Assembly (NCBI GenBank): GCA_023101885.1
Contig: JALPQD010000402.1
Span: 1,447,419 to 1,511,418, forward strand
DNA length: 64,000 bases
Reading direction: 5' to 3'
Source of the DNA: Typhlomys cinereus
Lineage: Eukaryota; Chordata; Mammalia; Rodentia; Platacanthomyidae
Shown here piece by piece: positions 34,768 to 44,200 of the stretch (position 1 is the first letter of the stretch; each line of letters starts with the position of its first letter). Below the pieces are notes generated by a model. It did no database searches and had not been told where the DNA came from. It saw only the letters and a program-made list of their open reading frames with translations. A program made the position numbers and the translations under genes.

Positions 34768-35755
34768 CATCATTAAAAGCGAAGCAATATACTTATAAAA
34801 GCTACTAAACATAATAAATATCTGGAATTAACAATAGTTTCTCCATTATAACACTAAATGTTAATGGAATTAATTCACCTAATGGATGTCATTAGAAACA
34901 ATTATATTAAGTGAAGTATCCCAGACCCAGAAAATTAAGCGCCATATGTACTCCCTAATAGGTGGCTCCTAGTACCAAACCCACCCAGCCCACCTAGAGA
35001 CAGTAATTCCAAGGATTATGAACAGGAGGGATGGGGTAGGAGGGCCACACCAGAAACAAGGAGAGAAGGGACCATGTTACAGCAGGGAAAATAGGCCTCC
35101 ACCCAGGACCCAAATAAGTAATGAGACATCTGATTAAGTTCACAGACTTTTGTTCCTGATCATTTACTACTGAAGGGGTGTGATCTCACCAGAAGAGGAG
35201 GGCATATAGTCTGGCAGATAAAAAGTAACCATTTTGCAAATGGGTGATAGACCCCTCCCTTACTGTGGTTTCCCACTTTTATTACATCTACCTTTGAATG
35301 TGCTTTTATCACAAGACTCTAACAGCTTTTTGTCTCTGGCCAGGGGGTAACATACAATGCCCACCAGGATGGAGTGAAGGGCATTGCAGGAGCAGCAAAA
35401 CTGCAAAAGAAAATCAACAAACCACAATCCAGAACTTCAGAGACTCTATATCAACCACCTAGAACTAGGCCAGCTTAGTCTCTCCCCATCTTGAAGCTCA
35501 GGGAAATTTGCGGAAGAGGGGGCGGTAAGATTGTAGAGCAAAATGATGGGAGGAGCAACGATTTGCAAGATTCTCAACCCAGTGGAGAGTCAGGCGTACA
35601 CAATAAAGGACTCTCTGGGAATTGGGGGGGAGGCACTGGGGGATGGGGAGGGAGAGGAGGTGGAGAAGGAGGTTCGGGGGGAGGAGGGAGGAGGGAGGGA
35701 ACTGGTAAAAAAATTTTAAAATGTATAATTAAATTTTTAATAAAAAAAGAAAAAA

Positions 35756-36019
35756 AGAAATTAATCAGGAACCAGGAACAAAGGGAAATTTGCTAAACTC
35801 AATCAACATGCAGAATCTGAATTAGCATGTATGTGTCTGAGGTATGCAGTATGAGGACTTTGAACATCTGCATCATAAAGTACTGGTACTATTCATCTCA
35901 TTATCACACTGTCATCAACAAAGATACTGTTCTCTGTTCTTCTTTCTTATACTGGGAACATTCCACTTGCCCCTTTCTTTTTTTATTTTTTTTATTTTAA
36001 TCAATTGTGTGTGTGTGCA

Positions 36020-36065
<46 letters not shown>

Positions 36066-39000
36066 ACCACAGGCGAATTCGAGAACCACCATGGACCGCC
36101 ACCATGTTTGTTTACTCCTTGTTTACTATGCCCAAGGATTCACAGGCTCTGACCTACCAGGACCAGAAACACAGGCCGTTCCCACTTCCACCTGGCCTCT
36201 ATATGTGAGGTCTAGGATCTGAACTCAGGACCTTCTGCTTGCAATGCAAAAGCTTAACCCCTGAGCCACCTCTCCAGCCCCACTTGCCTCTTTCTTGATG
36301 AGCGTCAGTTGTGTGTCACACAGCTATTGTCAGCAGAACTGCAGGACAGGTGATGGTCACAGGGGACACAGGGAGCTACACTGGATGATGAAGTTCCAAA
36401 GATATATACATACTATCAATACCCTAGTTCATGGAATTTCTGATGGACATATAGGTAAGTTATGGGATCCATGTTGGCTTTACTTGGGACTGTGTTGAAT
36501 CATTGATCTCATCTTACATTTCCCCATGGCTTCAGTCTCTGTCAGAAAAGACATAGCAAAGTTTTGTGTTAAGTGAAGTGACTGACACAGAATGTGAGTA
36601 GGAGAAATGGAGACCATATTCTGGTCACATCCCATTACTAAGCAGTTCCTTCTTGTTACCCTGAAGAAGGAGAAATATGCTCCATCCGAGGGGTCATGGC
36701 ATGACCTGTCTGTCAGACTTCATGGGACTTTCAGTCCCTAGCCAGGATGGGATTCCTTGTTGTCAATCAGGCCTTAAATTTGTCTTATTGAAACTACTGA
36801 AATACATTGGCTACCTCATCTCTGAGCTCAAGAAACTTTCCAACAACTCACCACAGTGCCATGACCTCTGCTGATTGTTTTTCTGACACCTACATCCTTT
36901 TCCTGTGAACATCACATTGAGCTTCTGGGTTGGTGGCCACAGGCAGAAGTCCACCACAAACCTTGTCCACGTTGTGTCTGGTCATCCCTATCCAGAGACC
37001 ACTTCAAGTGGGTACAGAATGGAACCCAGTGAAAGAATGTGTCTCAGCACTTTGGAGCAGATACAGTTGATGTCAGACTACAGCTTAATTCATACCTGTT
37101 TTTCTGTTCACTACACTATAAATGAACACTTTACACACTCAGACTCCGACGTTCACTATATTTTCTGAGAACAATCTGGGTTCCCACATTGGACAATCCT
37201 GTCCACCTCTGAGTGGTCCTAATAAAGACCTTGTTGTCATGTGGTGTACTTGTTTAAAAAACACCTGTTTTTCTTTCATATCTACTTGGGGTACACACAA
37301 GTGAATTTGCATGAGGGTAAGAGCATGTGTGTAGGCAGGTATACATGTATCTATGGGTACAGGTGAATAAACTGTGGAGACTAAGGTGATATTGAGAATC
37401 ACATCTACTCCAAGAGAGTTCCTTGTTACACATGGGTCTGGCCGTGCAACTCTGTGATACAGGGCACCTCTGTTGGGTCTCTGCAGGCTCCAGTCTGCAG
37501 TGTGTGAAAATTCACATGAAGACAGAAGGGGCTGTGAGCATGCTGCATGCAAGCATTTCCTCCTGTGAAAACATACAGGCTCATTCTGCTCACTGCAGAT
37601 CTAACCCCACCAGACCAATTGCTTTCATACCTAAATGTCTCTTCTATCACAGGCTGTCTCACCATTCTGTGGAGCTGCTGAATGGTGAGAGAAGATGTCA
37701 GAGGTAGATTCTAGGGGAAGAAGTCAGTCATCTGGGCTGTGCCCAAAAAAAGAGGTTTTTTTCCACCTCTTCCCTTTTCTGTCATTCATTCCTGTGTAAC
37801 CCCAGGGGGTGTTGAGTGACACATTTACTGAGGAGACATCACACAAATATCTATACCTCCAGAGAGCGATCCAATAGTAGATACCAAACTAACCATCACG
37901 CCAAAGTCCAACTTGATGAACCATTGAGTTCTTTGGAGTTATCTACAGGAGTATGTGTGAGGGTTGCTTACAGAACCATGAATGACATTAAAGTAGTCAC
38001 TGAAAGTCTCATCCCAAGCACTAATGATAGTTTCCCATGGCTGCATAGATGGAATCCCTCATCAGTTTTATAGGTCCCAGACTACTTAGCCACTCCAAAA
38101 CTCTGAAGACCTGGAAGCCAAGGGCAATTAGGACAGAATTACATACAGATGTCTGCATGAGGTCACAGCTTGAAATTTCAGGTGAAGATCTGATGATCCC
38201 TTTCACTCCATGTGTCTCTCAAGGAATATCAACACTTCACTTAACAGGTCTGATGATTTTTGCATGCAGTACATCTGGTCAAGATGGTGGCTGTTGTATT
38301 CAGAGGACAGCATCACAATATGAGGAAATGTCCTCTCCAAGTTCATTGCTTCACTGTAGACTTTCCCATATCTGAATCAATAATCAACAGGGTCACCACA
38401 TATAAATGGAATCCTCTGAGTGATGAGTCAAACAAGTCTCACTCTTTCAGCATCAGTTTCTCTAAGGACTTTCCACAGTGCTGCAAACTTTAGGACTAAA
38501 ACCCCAGGTGGAGTGTGGAGGTCTGCGAGATCACTAGGCTCTTACCTGCTCTGCAGCTCATCTCCACAAGTAGAAGTTCCTCACATAGAGTGACCTATCT
38601 GAACCTCTCTGCTCAGTTACTGCAGCACCTATCAGAGACTTAGAGTGACACTTCCTCCTTGCAGGACCCAAGGGAAGTTCACTCCCCCAGAGCCTCTGCA
38701 CCCTGGGGATTGGATGTGCTCCTGGCAGGAGAAGCCCTCTGTTATCTTGCCACTGGACATATGATACCATCTTGGACATTAACCCTTATGTAGCCACATC
38801 GACTGCTGGGCTCTGCCTCTGACTTACACCAATTTGAAGCATTCCATCCTGGAGAAAGCTTCATGGGACCCAGAAATCAAATAGTTTACAAGGTTCATGG
38901 TGCACTCCCCATGGGAAGAGGGCAAGAAACACCTAATAGAAAAAGAGATTCCTTGGCTGGCCTAGAAGTCTGAGACAACTCTGAGCCACTGGGCTAAAGC

Positions 39001-39620
39001 AGCAAGTACTACTAAGAATTCCATGAGTGCAGATTCGGTGAGTTCACCCAGCCAAGAGTGGGATTTGCAGTGATAGTTCTAAGTCTTCTGTAAGTAACAC
39101 TCAAAGCCACATTTAAATATAAACATAATTTGTTCTGTCTTTGCATCTTTATGTGGGGTGATAAGACATGTGTGCAGTGCCTCCCAAGGAAAAGTGCACA
39201 AAACCCATTTTCTTCCATAGCACCACAGCAAACTGGACAGGCAGAACAAGTGCTGCCTTTCTAGGATCTATACTCTGGAGGGAAGGCATCAGGGAACAGT
39301 ACTGATGCCCAGACTTATGGAGTGTGCCCAGGACTTCCTGGCCTTCTTTGTTAAATGCAAACTGACATGCTCATTGACAGGTGACAGTAGAGAAAGATCC
39401 AGATGTATAGCACAGCCCACATTCCCCCATCACACAGAAAAGCACTTTCCACAATGACCCCTCTAAAGCTCAGGACTCAGTGAAGCACAGTCCAGCCTCT
39501 CAGTCAGCAGGCTTGTCTGTATTCAACCAGATGGAAAGACCCTTTGTATGAGGTGAGCCTGAATGTTATTTACATCACTAAAAAAAACCAATCAGTTTAG
39601 AGAAAGGTATCTGAGCATAT
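35756..39620. other. Block B: low-copy sequence, no gene recognised
   Basis: The first kilobase matches block A, apart from a SINE at 35,980-36,279. The rest (36,820-39,620) is low-copy sequence with only short open frames on either strand and no repeat family I recognise. It may hold distal 5' sequence of receptor gene 2. Confidence 0.5.
35980..36279 (-). mobile_element. GC-rich B2/ID-like SINE in block B
   Basis: Reverse-strand copy with a (GT)n tract at 36,006-36,062 and the tRNA-like head near 36,250-36,279. The flanking duplication is 'ccacttgcccctttctt' at 35,963-35,979 and, with one change, at 36,280-36,296. Block A lacks the SINE, so it inserted after the A/B duplication. Confidence 0.9.
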
Positions 39621-39629
39621 GGGGAAAAG

Positions 39630-39950
39630 GTTTGCCTCTGTGTGTGTGTGTGTGAGTGTGTGCATCAGACAGCACTGTGTGTGTCCCTGGGTGTGGGTGT
39701 GGGTGTGCAAGAGGCATTCCAGTGCAAGTGCTTGTGGAAGCTCAAGGGAATCATTTGGGAGTCATCTGGGATGTTCTAATCCATTATTTTCCTCTGAGAT
39801 TAACTAGGTTCTGCCTGCCAGAGCCAGAAGCACAAGCCCTCACCATTTCTGCCTGACATTTTTACATGGGATCCTGGAATCAGATCCTTCTGCTTTCAAG
39901 GCAGAATCTTAAACCTTAAGTTATCCCTTCATCTAATATAAACTCTAAGC
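39630..39950 (-). mobile_element. Older SINE copy, partly duplicated
   Basis: A TG-rich tract (39,640-39,710) followed by a diverged SINE body, with 'ggatcctggaatcagatccttctgctttcaaggcagaatcttaa' as the head complement. Most of its body is repeated in the 385-bp tandem duplication. Confidence 0.6.
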
Positions 39951-40496
39951 TATCTCTTCAGCTAAGAAGGAAAAAAGGTTTTATTTCAGCTGCTGCACTG
40001 GTCAGCATTGAGATGCTACAACAAAATACCTAAGGAGAACAAATTAGAAGAGGAAAAGGTGATAAGAAATAGTTTTCTCCATAACATGCTCTCCTCCTTT
40101 GCTAAGGGCTTAGTGCTTGTGGAAGCTCAAGGGAATCATTTGGGAGTCATCTGGGATGTTCTAATCCATTATTTTCCTCTGAGATTAACTAGGTTCTGCC
40201 TGCCAGAGCCAGAAGCACAAGCCCTCACCATTTCTGCCTGACATTTTTACATGGGATCCTGGAATCAGATCCTTCTGCTTTCAAGGCAGAATCTTAAACC
40301 TTAAGTTATCCCTTCATCTAATATAAACTCTAAGCTATCTCTTCAGCTAAGAAGGAAAAAAGGTTTTATTTCAGCCGCTGCACTGGTCAGCATTGAGATG
40401 CTACAACAAAATACCTAAGGAGAACAAATTAGAAGAGGAAAAGGTGATAAGAAATAGTTTTCTCCATAACATGCTCTCCTCCTTTGCTAAGGGCTT
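39727..40496. repeat. 385-bp tandem duplication, two units
   Basis: 39,727-40,111 is repeated at 40,112-40,496. I noticed a single difference, CAGCTGCTGC against CAGCCGCTGC. Each unit starts at 'agtgcttgtggaag' and ends at 'gctaagggctt'. It covers most of an old SINE and its flank. Confidence 0.93.
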
Positions 40497-41004
40497 TTCA
40501 GGGTCCATATTTTGATCTGGGGGACAAAGAGAAGTCAGGGAGCTAGGAATCAGGACCAGGGTGAATGGCAGCAATCTGACACCACCCTTAGTGTAACATT
40601 TATGCTCAGTGAATATTCATTTCTGAACTGCACCAGGAATAATCTTGAAATTCCATTTGTGAATAACATTGAAAACATGGCTCCCGGTTATAATCAGGCC
40701 TGTTCTGCTGAATCACACTGGATCCTTACTATTGTACGATGTGGTGAGATTTGAGCAAGCAGGAAGTGTCTTAGGGCCAGCAAAAAATGTCACATTTACC
40801 TAAGAGGGCTCAATGAGGTGTTATGTTTTGCTGAGCCCTTATTTGGGAAAACCACATCGAGAAAGAGAGAACTGTCCCTTTACCAGGTCCGTAGCTGAAG
40901 TGACCAGAAGGCAGCTGCCGCTCTGACTACCCACATCTGCAACTGGGTGTCCTTCAGGACCCTCTGGTCTCTTATCTTAAAGCTGAAGCATCAGAGACTC
41001 CAGC
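40497..41004 (+). other. Immediate 5' flank of receptor gene 2
   Basis: No other gene. The AGGAAGTG near 40,761 fits an ETS/PU.1 core, which would suit a myeloid gene, but such short sites are common. No TATA box or CpG island is visible, as usual for this family. Confidence 0.3.
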
Positions 41005-41206
41005 ATGACTTCTATCCCTGTCCTGCTCTGCCTTGGTCAGTACTGATGGAAAGGAGGGACAGGAGGGTGGTGGGACTTGCTGCTCCCTGGGCAATTCAGG
41101 CTTCAGCTGCTCGAGGGGAGAAAAATCCCTTCAGGCCTTCACATGCAAAGCTCTCACTAGGCAACTCTCTTCCAGGACTGCATCTGGGACAGAAGCCCAG
41201 CCAAAG
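41005..41206 (+). CDS. Gene 2 signal-peptide exons; exon 2 shortened
   Basis: Exon 1 (41,005-41,035, 31 nt, phase 1) reads MTSIPVLLCLG, close to LILR leaders. Exon 2 (41,176-41,206) has good splice sites (TTCCAG / GTGAGT) but only 31 nt, so it ends in phase 2 while the next exon expects phase 1. The likely cause is a 5-bp deletion. Skipping exon 2 restores the frame but leaves a short leader. Confidence 0.7.
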
Positions 41207-44200
41207 GTGAGTCTTCCCTGGACCAACAACCCAGCTCATCCTCAGCTCTCGGGTCTCAGGATGAAAAGCAGCAGCGTGGGTTGTAATTGAGTTGATGCAT
41301 ATGTTAAGGAAATGGCTGAGCTGGGGAGTCAGGATGGGGATGTTCTATATTTAGCCTCTGAATTCCTTGCAGGGTCAACCCCTAAACCCATCCTTTGGGC
41401 AGAGCCAGGTACTATGATCCCCAAGTTGGGTCCTATGACCATCTGGTGCCAGGGAACCTCAGCTGCTGCTCAGAGATACCAACTGTGTGTAGAAGGAACT
41501 TCAAGGAAGTGGGAAACAGAAGCTGAAAAGAAGCTTGGGAACAAGGCCAATTTCTCCATCTTATCCATGACAGTTCAGCATTCAGGAAAATATCGCTGTT
41601 ACTATGACAGCCCTGAGAGATGGTCAGAGGGCAGTGAGCTCAATGAGCTGGTGGTGACAGGTAAGAGCACATTCAGGGGTCTATTACTTGATGCTGCCTT
41701 CAGGAAGGATGGTGTCCTGTTCTCACAGGTATCCCCATCCCTGTCTAGCCCAGGGTCATGCTTCTTCCTTCTCTCCTAGGATTTTATGCCAAACCCAGCC
41801 TGTCATCCCTGACCAGTACTGTGGTGACCTTGGGAGGGAATGTGACCTTCCACTGTGGCTCACAACTGGGACTTAGAACTTTTGTTCTGACGAAGGAAGG
41901 AGAAATCATCTTCTCCCACACTGTGAACTCTCACCAAAACCCCCAGGGTTATGTCCAGGCCATGTTTCCTCTAGGACCCATAATGCAGAGTCACAAGGGA
42001 ACATATAGATGCTATGAATATCACAAGCAAAAGCCACATGTGTGGTCAGGTCCCAGTTACCCCCTGGAGCTTCTGGTCTCAGGTAAGGAATCAAAATTAC
42101 TGTCACAGTTATTATGAGACACAAAGGCATTGCCTCAGACCTGAACAAGAGAGCCCCAGGTGCAGCACTGATTGGCCCTTACAGGGTGAGAGGCAGGTGA
42201 TGATGGATAGGGACAGGCCTCAGACAAGCTACAGCCCTCATCCTCTGGCCATCTACCTTACAGGGAATTCCATGAAGCCATCACTCCTTACTCAACACAG
42301 CACTGTCCTGGCTACTGGAGAAAACCTGACCCTCCAGTGTAGTTCTGATATCAACTATGACAGATTCATTGTGGTCAAAGATGGAGGACCTGACCTGACA
42401 CAGTGTTCTGTTGAGAAACTCCAAGATGGTTTCTTCCAGGCCACCTTTCCTCTGGGCCCTGTGAGCAGGTTCCATGGGGGCTGGTATAGATGCTGTGGAG
42501 CACACAACCTGTCCTCTGTATGCTCAGCCTCCAGTGAGCCCCTGGACATGCTGATTGCAGGTGAGGGGCCCAGAGGTTCCAGGAAGGATGTCTGGCTCCT
42601 CGCAGGCCCCCTGGGGTTGAACAGAAATGGTGGTCTAGGTGAGAAGTGGAGGTAGCCAAAAGGAGCAGGCTCAGGGCAGGAGATCAGAACAGGGTACAGT
42701 CAAGAAGCGTAGCAAACTCTGGTGAGAACTCTGCTTAGAACAAGATGGATCCTCACCCTTCCTTCTTCTCTCCAGGACAACTCCCTGAGATACCTTCCCT
42801 CTCAGTACAGCCCTGCCCTTCAGGGGAGAGTCTGACCCTGCTCTTTCAGTCTGGAGAGCAAAATGAACACTTGTCTTCTGACCAAGGAAGGAACAGTCCG
42901 TCCTCTGCAGCATCTAAGATCCATATTCCTGAAGGGGAATTACCAGGCGGAATTCTCCATGAGTAAGATGAACTCATCGCTTGGGGAACCCTACAGGTGT
43001 TATGGTTCTCAAGACTCACACCCCTTCCTGTTGTCAGAGCCGAGTGAACCTCTGTATGTTAACATCTCTGGTAAGTGGCCTCTGAAAGCTGAAAGGTTTT
43101 CTGAGGGTCCTACCTTTGACTATGTTTTGTGCTGGGATGGGAATTAAGGGCATCACTCAGGCAGATTCCTCCTTTAAAGACAAAGCCAAAGTTCTATCAA
43201 GGAATACCCTCATGAGCACTCATATCACTGGTACTCAGGCAGTTCCTTGTAGAAAGTGGAAGGTTCTTTAAAATCCCACAGGTCAGATGTAGAACTCTGA
43301 GTCCAGCCAGTTAGTCCAGGACAGTCCCTTGTCCTCACCTCTTCTCTCCCAGGATCCTCTAGGAACTCCACATCCCACCAACGGATGCTCTTTCCAGGGA
43401 ACTTCCTCTGTTTCCAGCCTGCCTAGACATTGTCATGCTAAATCTCAACTCAACTGTTATTTATAAGCTAGAGGAATTCTGGCTACGTCCATTCAGGGAG
43501 CCGAGAACATTAGGGCTTAGATTTCAGTGTGTGGAATATAGGCAGAAATAGTGTCAGGTTTCAAACTAGAGGAAGAGTCATCTGACCTGGGTTGTGCAGC
43601 TGGGTTCCAGACACTCACCTGCCTGTTCAACCACAGCAGACCTTGAGAACCACTTTCTCACCCTACCCACTTTCCCCCTACAATTCCACCCCCTGTTCAC
43701 AGTCAGGCCCCAAGAATGCTGAGGGCTCTTTTGGGAGATGGGTCCGCAGAAGCATGGGGTAGTAAAGGGGTTGTTGAACCTGTTATGCACATGTTGCCTT
43801 GAACAAGCCCTTCCCTGTTTGGACCTTGGATTCTAGTGTAAAGAAGAGAGTCCTGGATCAGATCTTCTAATCTCTTTCAGTGTTGGCCTTGGCTATAGTA
43901 TCTCAGCAGATGAAACCTCTCGGGGAAGCCTCCAAAACTCAGTTCCATCATGAGCTGCCCTCTCTGTCATGGTGATGGTGATGTCATGTTAGGAGGGAGC
44001 ACAATTCTGACAAATGTGTGAGCCCTCCAGTTCAGGGCTCAGTGATGCTTATTAGAACAAGCTGCAAGTCAGATTCCTGGATTCAAACACCAGTTCTAGC
44101 CCTTGCTACTGGGGTGCCTGAGGCACATGATTTACCTGAGCCTCAGTTTCCTCAGTTGCACACTGAGTGGGTGGGGAGCATCACCTCATGTTGCAGAACA

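Larger units (their letters stand above)
33307..34880 (+). mobile_element. L1 element 4: 5' UTR + ORF1 only, lacking its 3' end
   Basis: Contains a two-monomer 5' UTR (33,307-33,660), ORF1 (33,697-34,767) and about 60 bases of ORF2, then stops without an A-tail. It is flanked by a 27-bp duplication of element 3 sequence (33,280-33,306 and 34,881-34,907, one mismatch). The ORF2 start codon has become ATA (about 34,817-34,820). Confidence 0.8.
29577..34972 (+). pseudogene. L1 element 3 ORF2, broken and interrupted
   Basis: The endonuclease is open to about 30,188 (MSGIKNSFTIITLSVNG, ILGDFNTALS), then frameshifted. The reverse transcriptase frames 30,445-30,957 and 31,041-31,901 keep RTP-like [16 protein letters not shown] and the catalytic [11 protein letters not shown]. 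The C-terminal frames 32,548-32,730 and 32,706-33,300 keep [18 protein letters not shown]. The frame is then cut by element 4 and ends SLIGGS after 34,881. The catalytic box is intact, unlike in element 1. Confidence 0.85.
28023..35755 (+). mobile_element. L1 element 3, full length, interrupted by element 4
   Basis: 5' UTR 28,023-28,452, ORF1 28,453-29,548, ORF2 from 29,577, continuing to 33,306 and, after the inserted element 4, from 34,881 to the ORF2 stop at 34,972. Then come a 3' UTR with a G-rich purine tract (35,620-35,702) and an A-rich end at 35,715-35,755. The 27 bases at 33,280-33,306 are repeated at 34,881-34,907 with one mismatch, which marks the insertion. All frames carry lesions. 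Confidence 0.85.

Noticed and set aside
39656..40241. Two frames with the same 40-residue C-terminus
   Set aside because: They come from the 385-bp tandem duplication of a SINE-containing segment.
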